Positions 1 to 8,046 of a stretch of DNA of 64,000 nt are shown piece by piece. Origin of the DNA: Acetothermia bacterium UBA3571 (GTDB lineage Bacteria > Bipolaricaulota > Bipolaricaulia > Bipolaricaulales > Bipolaricaulaceae). Every line of letters begins with the position of its first letter. The first letter of the stretch is position 1. The translations under genes and the position numbers were made by a program. Under the pieces are notes generated by a model. It worked only from the letters and a program-made list of their open reading frames with translations. It was not told the DNA's origin and made no database searches. The stretch lies in the NCBI GenBank assembly GCA_002375995.1, contig DFNI01000037.1, positions 28,294-92,293 on the forward strand, given 5' to 3'.

Positions 1-71
1 AGCTGGACCGTGATCAGGGGCCAAAGCTTGAGGAGGAGCTTTCTCTCCGTGTGAAGGGCCCTGGCGCGCAT
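1..71 (-). CDS. Partial CDS, 5' end only, unknown
   Basis: An ATG at position 71 on the minus strand opens a frame that runs without stop to the window edge (about 23 codons, beginning MRARALHTERK). It lies 5 bases after the stop of the DUF554 gene, with an AGGGGG purine run directly before the ATG, so it is probably the next gene of the same minus-strand operon. Too little sequence is present to name a family. Confidence 0.4.
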   Translation of the reverse strand, partial: MRARALHTERKLLLKLWPLITVQ

Positions 72-76
72 CCCCC

Positions 77-775
77 TCAGATGTTGAGGAGGCCCAAGAG
101 CCAGCTGAAAAGGGGCGCCAGTGCCAAGGCAGGGAGAAGCTCCACCGCCGAGACCCTTTTCCACCCCAAAATCTCAAACCCCAGCGCAATAATCACCGCC
201 CCTCCCGCGGCAGAGAAGGCGAGCATCTCCGGCGCAGTAGGGGAAAGGGCCCCCACGTTGGTGACCAAAAGCCTTCCCACCAGGGTGATCCCTCCCTGAT
301 ACACCAAAAGGACTCCCAGGGAAAGGAGCACCCCCGGCCCCAACGCCGCCGTCAAAGCCACGGAGGAAATGCCGTCGAGGATGGCCTTGGCCCCCAGGAC
401 CGACCAGTCACCGAACATCCCGTCCCGCAGGGCCCCAAGCAGGGTCATGGGGCCGACACAGAAAAGGAGGCTCGCGGTTAGGAACCCCTCGGCCAGCGGG
501 TATCCCCGGAACCACCGCTCCACCCGCTTGCTCCCCCGCTCCAGACGCTCCTCCAGCCGGAGCCACGAGCCCACGATTCCCCCGAGGATCACCGCGAGAA
601 GAAGCGAGAGCACCTCCTCGGACTCCAAGGCCATTCGGAACCCCAGGACCAGGGTGACGAGCCCCACCCCCCCGGTGGCCGCTTTGCGCACCCTTTCCGG
701 AAGCCGTTCTCCTACCAAAAGGCCCACGGTTCCCCCCGCGAGCACTGTGCCCATGTTGATCCACGTTCCGATCAT
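77..775 (-). CDS. DUF554 family membrane protein (YdfK-like)
   Basis: A 232-residue polytopic membrane protein with about seven hydrophobic segments. The glycine-rich first helix (residues 3-22), the ALRDGMFGDWS loop and the KAILDG segment around residue 130 are typical of the DUF554 family, whose function is unknown; length is normal. The ATG overlaps the stop of the upstream ABC ATPase gene by four bases (ATGA), so the two are translationally coupled and lie in one operon with a metal-chelate importer. A transport or metal-related role is only an inference from that context. Confidence 0.8.
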   Translation of the reverse strand: MIGTWINMGTVLAGGTVGLLVGERLPERVRKAATGGVGLVTLVLGFRMALESEEVLSLLLAVILGGIVGSWLRLEERLERGSKRVERWFRGYPLAEGFLTASLLFCVGPMTLLGALRDGMFGDWSVLGAKAILDGISSVALTAALGPGVLLSLGVLLVYQGGITLVGRLLVTNVGALSPTAPEMLAFSAAGGAVIIALGFEILGWKRVSAVELLPALALAPLFSWLLGLLNI

Positions 776-1635
776 CTCTCCGCTCCAAATATATCCGGCT
801 TTTCGCCCAGAGCATGCCGAAGGTCCCCATCCATTCCGCCGTCACGCCCCCGCTGGTACCCATTGCCGGGCAGGAGATAACGGATGGTCACCTCCCCGGT
901 TCGGGTGTCGATCCCTATATCCGCCTCCACGTCGAAGGCAAGGCGGACGTTTTCCGGGGTAAACACCGCCTGGGGATTCCCATCGGCGAGGAGCTCCCCT
1001 TTCGCGAGGAGGAGGACACGCGGGAAAGTGGCGGCGAGGTTGAGGTCGTGGGCAGTGGCGATCACCGTGATCCCCTCTCCGGCCCAATCCCGGAAAAGTT
1101 GGATCAGCTCGACCTGGGCCTTGATATCGAGGTGAGCGGTGGGCTCGTCGAGGAGCAACACCTCCGGTTCCCGGGCCAGGGCCGCAGCGATGAAAGCCTT
1201 TCTGCGTTCGCCGCCGGAGAGGGTCGAGAGGCGTCTTTTCCTGAGCGTTGAGAGCCCCACGAGTCTCAGGGCCCGCTCCACCGCCTCCCGATCCCTTGGC
1301 CCCAGGCGGTCGGGAAAGCTCAGGTAAGGGAGGCGCCCGAGCTCCACCAGTTCCTCCACGGTGAAGTCGAAGTTCGTCCCCGGATCCTGGGCTACCGCCC
1401 CGATCCGCTTGGAGATCTCCCGGGGAGAAAGGCGGGATGCGGGGCGCCCGTCCACGTAGACCTTGCCCCGCTGAGGACGCAGGATTCCGGCGATTACCCG
1501 CAAAAGGGTGGTCTTCCCCGCCCCGTTGGGGCCCACCACGGAAAGGAGTTCCCCTTCTCTTACCTCGAGTTCCACCTCCCTCAGCGCCACCCGATCCCCG
1601 TAGCCCGCGGTGACCCGCTCCAGGAGGATCCTCAT
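772..1635 (-). CDS. Metal-chelate/cobalamin ABC transporter, ATP-binding protein (FecE/BtuD-like)
   Basis: This is the 287-residue ATPase of a FecBCD-type importer, energising uptake of a siderophore, haem or corrinoid. Visible motifs are Walker A (VGPNGAGKTTLLR), signature LSGGERRK, Walker B (VLLLDEPTAHLD) and the switch histidine (ATAHDL). I chose the ATG at 1635 (MRILLERV), which overlaps the permease stop as ATGA; the frame stays open further upstream but that stretch only shadows the permease. In an organism running a corrinoid-dependent Wood-Ljungdahl pathway, vitamin B12 is an attractive substrate, but the sequence alone does not separate cobalamin from ferric siderophore. Confidence 0.9.
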   Translation of the reverse strand: MRILLERVTAGYGDRVALREVELEVREGELLSVVGPNGAGKTTLLRVIAGILRPQRGKVYVDGRPASRLSPREISKRIGAVAQDPGTNFDFTVEELVELGRLPYLSFPDRLGPRDREAVERALRLVGLSTLRKRRLSTLSGGERRKAFIAAALAREPEVLLLDEPTAHLDIKAQVELIQLFRDWAGEGITVIATAHDLNLAATFPRVLLLAKGELLADGNPQAVFTPENVRLAFDVEADIGIDTRTGEVTIRYLLPGNGYQRGRDGGMDGDLRHALGEKPDIFGAER

Positions 1636-2609
1636 CCCGACCTCCGCCAAAGGAGCCAGAGGAAGAAGGGCACCCCGATAAACGCGGTGATCACCCCCAC
1701 CGGGAGCTCCGCCGGGGCCAGGACCGTGCGTGCCAGGGCATCGGCCCAAACAAGCAGGATCCCCCCGCAGAGGGCTGCGGCCGGCAGAAGCCCCCGGTGA
1801 TCAGGCCCCAGGAGGAGGCGCACTAGGTGTGGGGCCACGAGCCCCACGAACCCCACCGTCCCGGACACCGAGACCGAGGCCCCGGTAAGGAGGGTGGTGA
1901 CGCCCAAAAGGAGGCGACGCAACCGCACGGGATCCACTCCCAGATATCGTGCTCCTTCATCCCCCAGCGCGAGGGCGTTTATGCGGCGCCCCAACCCCCA
2001 AAGGAGCACAAGGCTGGGCCCCACCGCGGCCCCCAAAAGCCATACCCGGGACCAGTTGGCCCTCACGAAGCTTCCCATGGTCCAGAAGATGATCTCCGCG
2101 AGGCGCCTGTCCCCCGCGGAAACGAACAGGATGAAGCTCGTCACCGCGGAAAGGAGCGACCCCACCGCAACACCGGCGAGGATCAGGGACATCCCCGCGC
2201 GCCCCCTTTTTCCCAGCTGATAGACCATGGCCACCGCTCCCAAAGCCCCCAGGAATGCCCCCAAAGGAACGGGGATCGTCTCCCCGATCCCCGATGCGAT
2301 CACCGCCGCCGCGCCGGCCGCGGCCCCCCCGGCCACCCCGAGGACATAGGGGGACGCCAGGGGGTTATGGAAGATCCCCTGCATCACCCCTCCAGAGAGG
2401 GAAAGGGCCGCCCCCACGGCGAACGCGAGGGCGGCCCGGGGCAATCGCATCTCCCAGAGGATCAGCCGCTGGGCGCGGGACACTTCGTCGGGGTGAAAAA
2501 GGGCGCGGAAAAGGTCCCTGGGGCCGATCTCCGCTGGCCCCAGAAGGATCGCCCCGAAGATGCTTCCCACCGAGACCAGGACGAGGACAAGGAAGACCTT
2601 GAGGGACAC
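1632..2609 (-). CDS. Metal-chelate/cobalamin ABC transporter, permease (FecCD/BtuC family)
   Basis: A 325-residue inner-membrane permease of the FecCD/BtuC family, expected to form a homodimer with about ten membrane helices. Family hallmarks include RLPRAALAFAVGAALSLSG near the N-terminus, NPLASPYVLGVAGGAA, and GFVGLVAPHLVRLLLGPDHR, which contains the coupling region for the ATPase. The start is GTG at 2609, three bases after the stop of the substrate-binding protein gene. The order binding protein, permease, ATPase is standard for this importer class. Confidence 0.92.
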   Translation of the reverse strand: MSLKVFLVLVLVSVGSIFGAILLGPAEIGPRDLFRALFHPDEVSRAQRLILWEMRLPRAALAFAVGAALSLSGGVMQGIFHNPLASPYVLGVAGGAAAGAAAVIASGIGETIPVPLGAFLGALGAVAMVYQLGKRGRAGMSLILAGVAVGSLLSAVTSFILFVSAGDRRLAEIIFWTMGSFVRANWSRVWLLGAAVGPSLVLLWGLGRRINALALGDEGARYLGVDPVRLRRLLLGVTTLLTGASVSVSGTVGFVGLVAPHLVRLLLGPDHRGLLPAAALCGGILLVWADALARTVLAPAELPVGVITAFIGVPFFLWLLWRRSG

Positions 2610-2612
2610 GGG

Positions 2613-3497
2613 CTATTCCCCGCCCCCCTCCCGGAAGGCCTCGGGGTGCAAGAGTTCCGCCAGCTTCTGGAGAACCTCCGCCACCCGGGTGGAGATCGCG
2701 GCGGAAGCCTTGATGCCGTAGACCCTTCCATCGCGGACAGCGCTTATACCTTGGAGGAGCCTGCTTTCGAGGATGTTTCCTACCTGGGAGGGATCGGTGA
2801 GGATCACTTCGGGGTCGCGCGTGACGAGTTCCTCCAGGCTCGCCTGGGGGAAGCCAACGAGGTCCGCGAACGCGTTCTCCCCACCGGCCCTGAGGATGAG
2901 CTCGTTTTCCGGGGTATCCCGGCCCGCGGCCCAGGGAGCGGTGTCGGGGGCGGACATGTAAATGAAGGCGACCCTGAGCTTGGGAAGGCCTAATACCCGG
3001 GCTTCTATCCGGACGATTTCCTCAGCGATGGTGCCCGTCAGGGCCGCCGCACGCTCTCCTAGCCCCGCTGCGACCCCCACTGTCCGGATGGCATCGAAGA
3101 TATCCACGATGCCGCGGATGTAGCCCCCGGGGCCACCCACGGTGAGCACGGTTATTCCCAGCTCTTCCAATTTGTCCCTAATATCTCCCCAAGCCCCCAG
3201 GACGAGGTCTGGCTCCAGGGCGACGATGGCCTCCAGCGAGGGCGAGAAGGAGGGGCCGACCGAAGGGAGGCCGGAAAGCTCCGGCGGGTTATCCGGGGAG
3301 TCAGCCAAACCCACGATCATCCCTTCAGCTCCGAGATCCATCAGGATTTCAGCGTAGAGGGGAAGGAGGACGACGATCCTCTCTGGACGCTGGGCGATGG
3401 TTATCTCCATCCCCCGGTCGTCCGCCACCGTGACCGGAAACGCCCATACAAGGCCCACAAGCGACAGTGCCACCCCGAAGGCCACGAGCTTCCGCAT
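2613..3497 (-). CDS. Metal-chelate/cobalamin ABC transporter, periplasmic substrate-binding protein
   Basis: A 294-residue class III (BtuF/FhuD-fold) binding protein. Residues 1-19 form a cleavable signal peptide (MRKLVAFGVALSLVGLVWA); no lipobox cysteine is seen. The mature part has the family pattern RPERIVVLLPLYAEILMDLG, then GLPSVGPSFSPSLEAIVALEPDLVLG, and a C-lobe segment ELVTRDPEVILT. ATG at 3497 follows an AAAGGGGG Shine-Dalgarno. Only 35 bases separate it from the folD stop and no cobalamin riboswitch is visible there, so it is probably co-transcribed with folD. Confidence 0.88.
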   Translation of the reverse strand: MRKLVAFGVALSLVGLVWAFPVTVADDRGMEITIAQRPERIVVLLPLYAEILMDLGAEGMIVGLADSPDNPPELSGLPSVGPSFSPSLEAIVALEPDLVLGAWGDIRDKLEELGITVLTVGGPGGYIRGIVDIFDAIRTVGVAAGLGERAAALTGTIAEEIVRIEARVLGLPKLRVAFIYMSAPDTAPWAAGRDTPENELILRAGGENAFADLVGFPQASLEELVTRDPEVILTDPSQVGNILESRLLQGISAVRDGRVYGIKASAAISTRVAEVLQKLAELLHPEAFREGGGE

Positions 3498-3532
3498 TTC
3501 CGCCCCCTTTGGCCACGTAAGTTACAGCAATT

Positions 3533-4420
3533 TTATGCTAACCCGGCCTGGAACTCCGCTGCGGTCACGGTGTTCCACATGAGCATTGCCACCGTCATCG
3601 GTCCCACGCCCCCGGGCACCGGGGTTATCGCCTCCACCTTCTCGGAAAGCGCCTCGAAGTCGGTGTCGCCCACCAGCCGGAAGCCCGACTTCTTCGTGGG
3701 ATCGGGGACGCGGTTCACGCCCACGTCAATCACCACTGCCCCTTCCCGCACCATGTCCGCGGTGATGACCCTGGGCCGTCCGATGGCCACCACCAGGATA
3801 TCGGCCTGCCGGGTGAACCGCGCTAGATCTGGAGTGCGGGAGTGACACACGGTCACGGTGGCGTTGGCCCCGGCCTTCTTCTGGATCAGGATGGCGAAGA
3901 GGGGCTTTCCATTGATGTTGCTGCGGCCGCAGATCACTACGTGCTTCCCCTCGGGGGAATAGCCCGATCGGAGGAGCATCTGCCATACCCCGTGGGGGGT
4001 ACAGGGCAGGAGGTACGGCTCCCCGATGAGGAGCTTCCCCACGTTTACCGGATGGAAACAATCCGCATCCTTCATGGGATCGATGGCCTCGATCACTTTG
4101 CGCTCGTCGATATGTTTGGGGAGGGGAAGCTGCACCAGGATCCCGTGAAACTTGGGATCACGATTAAGCTCCTCTATCTTCGCGAGCAACGTCTCTTCGG
4201 GGGTGTCCTCGGGGAAGACGATGGTTTCCGAGTAAACCCCCACCGCCGCGGCGGTCTTGCTCTTTTGCTTCATGTAGGAGATGGAGGCGGGATCATCCCC
4301 CACCCGGACCATAGCTAGCCCCGGGGTGATCCCCTTTTCCTTGAGCCGCGCCACCCGTTCCCGTAACTCCTCCACCACTTGCGCCGAAAGGTCCCGTCCC
4401 GAGATGATCTTGGCCGCCAT
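3533..4420 (-). CDS. folD: Bifunctional methylene-tetrahydrofolate dehydrogenase/cyclohydrolase FolD
   Basis: FolD oxidises methylene-THF and hydrolyses methenyl-THF. In acetogens it runs in reverse as part of the methyl branch of the Wood-Ljungdahl pathway, supplying methyl groups for acsE. The 295-residue protein shows the catalytic region around SISYMKQKSKTAAAVG (Tyr and Lys of the active site), GILVQLPLPKH, the Rossmann segment VVICGRSNINGKP, and DVGVNR near residue 230. The ATG at 4420 sits 5 bases after an AGGGG Shine-Dalgarno; an in-frame GTG six bases upstream overlaps that Shine-Dalgarno and is less likely. The gene is divergent from the DUF3786 gene. Confidence 0.95.
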   Translation of the reverse strand: MAAKIISGRDLSAQVVEELRERVARLKEKGITPGLAMVRVGDDPASISYMKQKSKTAAAVGVYSETIVFPEDTPEETLLAKIEELNRDPKFHGILVQLPLPKHIDERKVIEAIDPMKDADCFHPVNVGKLLIGEPYLLPCTPHGVWQMLLRSGYSPEGKHVVICGRSNINGKPLFAILIQKKAGANATVTVCHSRTPDLARFTRQADILVVAIGRPRVITADMVREGAVVIDVGVNRVPDPTKKSGFRLVGDTDFEALSEKVEAITPVPGGVGPMTVAMLMWNTVTAAEFQAGLA

Positions 4421-4435
4421 GACCACCCCTTTCGT

Positions 4436-4464
4436 TTGCTGAAGATGCTTCGGGGCATTATAAA
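4436..4464 (+). promoter_or_regulatory. Candidate sigma-70 promoter for the DUF3786/CooC pair
   Basis: TTGCTG (4436-4441), a 17-base spacer and TATAAA (4459-4464). The -10 box ends only 13 bases before the ATG at 4478, so the transcript would have a very short leader. Read directly; untested. Confidence 0.4.
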
Positions 4465-4477
4465 GTGCTGAGGTCCT

Positions 4478-5083
4478 ATGGAAGAATGGAGGCGCTCGCT
4501 TGAGCCCAAGATCGAGGAAGCCCGGGCGGAGCTGCGGGGGGTCCCCGTGGAGGAGTTGGCCCGCCGAAGCGGCGGCCGCGTGGTGGGGGGGAGACTCGAG
4601 CTTGTGTTCCTAGGGGCCGTTTACACTTTGGAACCCGATGGACTCACGTTCCGCCGGCCCGACGGGAACCCGGCCCACGAGGAAGAGGAGGCGATGCTCC
4701 TCGATTACCTCCGCAACGCCGACGGCGCTCCCCCTTCGGGGCGCTGGATTGGGTTCCGAGAGCTTCCTCACGGGACCTTCTATTTCCGCGCCTTCCAGGG
4801 CTACACCGGGGACGAGCTCGTCCGGCGCCTGGACTCCGACGGTTTCCGACGGGCTGCGGAACGGGCCGGGGGAAGGCCGATACCCCTGGGGGACCTGGGT
4901 TACGAGTTCCGCCCGTTGCCCTTGATCCCGGTGGCGGTGGTATGGTGGGAAGGGGATGAGGAGTTTCCCCCGAAGGCTTCGGTCCTCTTCGACGCCAACT
5001 CGGGTAGATACCTTCCTACCGAGGGGTTGGCCATCTTGGGGAGGCTCCTTTGCCGGAAGCTGATCGCCCTCGCCGGGGACTGA
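4478..5083 (+). CDS. DUF3786 domain protein
   Basis: A 201-residue soluble protein matching the DUF3786 family, known mostly from anaerobes that carry CO dehydrogenase/acetyl-CoA synthase, where it is often beside cooC-like genes; its function is undetermined. Visible features are an N-terminal helical part, a conserved-looking middle segment (LLDYLRNADG, WIGFRELPHGTFY) and a C-terminal part with PVAVVWWEGDEEFPPKASVLFD and YLPTEGLAILG. The 3' end overlaps the CooC-type ATPase by 34 bases. A role in CODH/ACS metal handling is an inference from context. Confidence 0.75.
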   Translation: MEEWRRSLEPKIEEARAELRGVPVEELARRSGGRVVGGRLELVFLGAVYTLEPDGLTFRRPDGNPAHEEEEAMLLDYLRNADGAPPSGRWIGFRELPHGTFYFRAFQGYTGDELVRRLDSDGFRRAAERAGGRPIPLGDLGYEFRPLPLIPVAVVWWEGDEEFPPKASVLFDANSGRYLPTEGLAILGRLLCRKLIALAGD

Positions 5084-5835
5084 AGGTGGCCATCGCCGGG
5101 AAGGGAGGGGTGGGGAAGACCACCCTGGCGGCGCTCCTGGCCCGGACCGCCGCGGCCCGGGGCTACCGGGTCCTGGCTGTGGACGCCGATCCCAACCCCA
5201 CCCTGGCCCCTACCTTGGGCTATACCGCCCCCATCCGCCCCCTGGCGGAGGAAGAGGACTTGATCTACCAGCGGGCGGGGAAGGAAGGTTTGATCAAACT
5301 CAACCCCACGGTGGACGACATCCCGGACCGCTTCGCGGTGGAACATGGGGGTATTCGGATCCTGGTTCTGGGGGGGATCCGGGGTGGGGGGAGCGGGTGT
5401 GCTTGTCCTGCGAACTCCTTCCTCCGGGCGTTGTTGCGGCATCTCGTCCTCAGACCGGGAGAAACGGTGATCGTGGATTTGGAGGCGGGGGTGGAGCACC
5501 TGGGCCGGGCCACCGCCCAGGGGGTGGACGCGCTCCTGGTGGTGGTGGAGCCCGATGTGCGGACCTTGGAGACGGCGGCGCGGATCCAGGCGCTCGCGCG
5601 GGAGATCGGCCTCACGCGGGTGTACGCGGTGGGGAACAAGCTGGAGGGCAAACTGGACGAAGATTTTATCCGTTCCTCCCTCCCGAATGACCTTCCCCTC
5701 ATCGCTACCTTTCCTTTCTCTCAGGAGATCCGTCGGGCGGCCTGGACCGGGAGGTTACCTGAAGTCTCGCTGCCCCAAGTGGAAGAGATCCTCACCCAAC
5801 TGGAAGTCTCCCTCTCCCGCCAAGAGATACGCTAG
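5050..5835 (+). CDS. CooC-type nickel/CODH maturation ATPase
   Basis: A 261-residue MinD/CooC-family ATPase. It has the deviant Walker A AGKGGVGKTTLAALLAR, a VDADPNPTLAP switch, and a CxC pair in GGSGCACPANSFLRALLR, the position where CooC dimers bind metal. CooC proteins insert nickel into CO dehydrogenase with ATP hydrolysis. The likely start is TTG at 5050, preceded by GGGGAGG and overlapping the DUF3786 gene; a CTG at 5080 is an alternative. A second paralogue lies inside the acs operon at 13551, so the two may serve different enzymes (CODH and ACS). Confidence 0.85.
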   Translation: MPEADRPRRGLKVAIAGKGGVGKTTLAALLARTAAARGYRVLAVDADPNPTLAPTLGYTAPIRPLAEEEDLIYQRAGKEGLIKLNPTVDDIPDRFAVEHGGIRILVLGGIRGGGSGCACPANSFLRALLRHLVLRPGETVIVDLEAGVEHLGRATAQGVDALLVVVEPDVRTLETAARIQALAREIGLTRVYAVGNKLEGKLDEDFIRSSLPNDLPLIATFPFSQEIRRAAWTGRLPEVSLPQVEEILTQLEVSLSRQEIR

Positions 5836-5854
5836 CTTCTCTGTAGCGTCTTCA

Positions 5855-5883
5855 TTGTTTTCGCTTGGGCACGCGTGTATAGT
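5855..5883 (+). promoter_or_regulatory. Candidate promoter upstream of the secreted protein gene
   Basis: TTGTTT (5855-5860), 17-base spacer, TATAGT (5878-5883), about 130 bases before the ATG at 6013, implying a leader of roughly 120 bases. No known riboswitch was recognised in that leader. Confidence 0.45.
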
Positions 5884-6012
5884 GGGAAAAGTGGAGGGTT
5901 AAGCATCTTAGGGTTTCGTGCTTTCCCCTTCTGCCACAGAAGTTTGTGGGGGTGATATTTGGGATGAGTGTCCTTCGGCACTAGAACTTTCACCACAGGG
6001 GAGGTGCGTTCA

Positions 6013-7599
6013 ATGCGTTGCGGGAGAAAGCCGGGACTCGTTGTGCTAATGGTTTTCCTGGGAGGGTTTTCCTCGATGAGCGCCTATTCGGATTGGGATG
6101 CCCCCAGCAACCCTCCACTGAAACACACCATTTTCGTAGATCAGGTGGTCTTTACTGATGTCCCAGACGATGGTGCGAACGGAAAATCGGAACTGTTTAT
6201 CCACATAACGGTTGCGGGCTTGGGGCTCGTTGAGGTGAGCAAATCGGAAACCCTGGATTTGGAGGAAACAGGGGGGATTTGGCATCTGGGGCTGAAGAAA
6301 GTCGTGGGTTACGAATGCAGCCCCCCGAGGGCCTTGTTCCTGACCTATACGGTTATCGAACTAGACAACGGCGGGGGAGAGATCGTCAAATCGATGCTCT
6401 TCGCCGGGGCGAGAGCCGCGGCGTTATGGTACCTCCTCAACCCCACAGTAGGAGCAAGCCACCTGGCGACCGGATTAATGGGCTCTGCCATGCTGCCGAT
6501 ATTGAACGGCCACGACGATTACGGATATGGTACGGTGGTAATAGATCCCAGCGAGGACGAGGACGGCGAAAGCATCTGGCCCGAATATTTCGAAACCACC
6601 CCCAAGACCGTACAGATGAAAACGTTATTCGACAAAGATAGCGGCGCCATCTTGCGGGTCCACTTGACCATCACCGAAGAGGAAGACAGGGAAGAATGCG
6701 AGGTCCCCCAAGCTAAGCAGGTCGATGGCCAAAAACTCCTTAAAGAGCTTTATGAGACGGTCACCAAATGGTTCGAGAAGCTTTTGGCGAAACCCGAAGA
6801 CGACGGAGGTCCATACTCCGGTTCCTATGGTAACACCGTGGCTAATAAACAAATCAATGCGCTGGCGAACGAGCAAAAGGCAGCGAATTTCGATAGGTAC
6901 CAAGTGGATAGGTTGAAGAAAACTTACACCAGCATAGTTTTGGGGAAAGGCACGGCGGCGGTTTTTTCTTTTTTCAAATATGCGCAGCTGAAAGGTGTGC
7001 CCGCTACGACCCTTTCCCAGGCATGGGCGGAGCTGGAAAAGGCTGAGGTCCAAGCTCAACGGGCCGTATCGACTCAAAACCGGGATACTCGGGCCAACTA
7101 CATAAAACGTGCCCTCAAGGCCCAGTGGCGCGCCCTGTCCACTTTAGCCCGCGTGATTTTGCAGAATACCCCGGAATCGGCGGGACTCGCCCCTACCCGT
7201 GGCCCGGAAATCGCCGCTCGAGCCAACGCGGCCGATGCGCGACGAAAAGGGATCCTTCCGGCTTCCTTTGCGACCTTAGGTTCTCCTGAATCGCGCACCG
7301 TTTTCGAACCGCCTCTGCATTTGTTCCTTTGGTTCGACTACCTGGCTATTAAGCCAGGAAACGACGTCACGTTGTTGGCGGCTCTGTCTAGAGATGTGAA
7401 GGACCTAAGGCTCCGGGTCACCGGGCTCCCGGAGGAAGCGGCGGCAAAGGTAGAACCTATGGAAGGCGTGCCCGCACACTTCTGGATCACGATCGAAACC
7501 AGCGCCCTTCCCCCCGGAATTTATCCTTTCACGGTTAGCGCGGAAGTAGGAGGAAAGACCGTATCCCACGAGGCGGTGGTCGCTGTAGAGGGAAGCTGA
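6013..7599 (+). CDS. Secreted protein of unknown function
   Basis: A 528-residue protein that I do not recognise. The ATG at 6013 is preceded by GGGGAGGTG; a GTG at 5968 in the same frame lacks a good ribosome site. Residues 1-26 form a signal peptide ending SMSAYS. The first third is mixed and beta-like, residues about 275-380 are charged and helical (NKQINALANEQKAANFDRYQ, then LKTYTSIV-like and RAVSTQNRDTRANYIKRAL), and the last 90 residues (FLWFDYLAIKPGNDVTLLAA onward) look like an immunoglobulin-type beta domain. Base composition is less GC-rich than the neighbouring acs genes. No function is proposed. Confidence 0.75.
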   Translation: MRCGRKPGLVVLMVFLGGFSSMSAYSDWDAPSNPPLKHTIFVDQVVFTDVPDDGANGKSELFIHITVAGLGLVEVSKSETLDLEETGGIWHLGLKKVVGYECSPPRALFLTYTVIELDNGGGEIVKSMLFAGARAAALWYLLNPTVGASHLATGLMGSAMLPILNGHDDYGYGTVVIDPSEDEDGESIWPEYFETTPKTVQMKTLFDKDSGAILRVHLTITEEEDREECEVPQAKQVDGQKLLKELYETVTKWFEKLLAKPEDDGGPYSGSYGNTVANKQINALANEQKAANFDRYQVDRLKKTYTSIVLGKGTAAVFSFFKYAQLKGVPATTLSQAWAELEKAEVQAQRAVSTQNRDTRANYIKRALKAQWRALSTLARVILQNTPESAGLAPTRGPEIAARANAADARRKGILPASFATLGSPESRTVFEPPLHLFLWFDYLAIKPGNDVTLLAALSRDVKDLRLRVTGLPEEAAAKVEPMEGVPAHFWITIETSALPPGIYPFTVSAEVGGKTVSHEAVVAVEGS

Positions 7600-7657
7600 A
7601 CCCTGGGTTCGAAAGCAGTGGGTAAGCGGCGACAACCTGGAGGTTCCCGCACCGGGC

Positions 7658-7876
7658 TTAGGAGGCCTTCTGCCGAGGAGGAAGGTCCAGGGATATTTCT
7701 CGACGGAAACCGCCGCAGAAGAGGAGGAGTTTGCTTCCCTCGATTCGGGCCCGCTGGGAGAGTCGGAAATGGGGTGAGGGCACGGGGAAGTCCTCCCGGA
7801 AGTGGCTCTCCCGGGCGAACTCGCAAACAAGTAGGGCCACAAGCCCCGCCGCCGCGGCCTCCACCGCCCTTCCAAT
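7658..7876 (-). pseudogene. Possible relic of an FrdA/L-aspartate-oxidase-type C-terminal region
   Basis: Between the secreted protein gene and acsB an open minus frame contains GRAVEAAAAG, then EFARESHFREDFP, then PHFRLSQRARIEG. This resembles the C-terminal (E)SRGxHxRxDxP region of fumarate reductase, succinate dehydrogenase and NadB flavoproteins, with two residues missing inside the motif. The frame stays open to an ATG at 8032, but residues upstream of the match look unrelated, and no ribosome site is evident. It may be a decayed gene end or chance. Confidence 0.25.
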
Positions 7877-7953
7877 TGTTACATATCCCGGCTCACTGCA
7901 CTGGCCGATTACTCTGCCCACGTCAATTCCGTGCCCCGCATCAGGGACCCAGC

Positions 7954-7982
7954 TTGATGGCCCTCTTTGATCCTTGTTAGAT
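7954..7982 (+). promoter_or_regulatory. Candidate promoter of the acs operon
   Basis: TTGATG (7954-7959), 17-base spacer, TTAGAT (7977-7982), 65 bases before acsB. It is a modest match, but the only one seen in the 447-base gap 7600-8046, which otherwise holds just the possible relic described separately. Confidence 0.3.
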
Positions 7983-8046
7983 TTGCCAAAGCCCTTTTCG
8001 ATCCCTAACATCTTTCGGAGCGCCAACTCCAAGAGAGGAGGGGGAG

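Noticed and set aside
3498..3532. Cobalamin riboswitch before the ABC importer
   Set aside because: Only 35 bases separate it from folD, far too short, and no B12-box was seen; nor was one seen at 7600-8046.
7618..7980. Plus-strand 120-codon frame before acsB
   Set aside because: Pro/Gly/Arg-rich translation with no ribosome site and no recognisable pattern; treated as non-coding.
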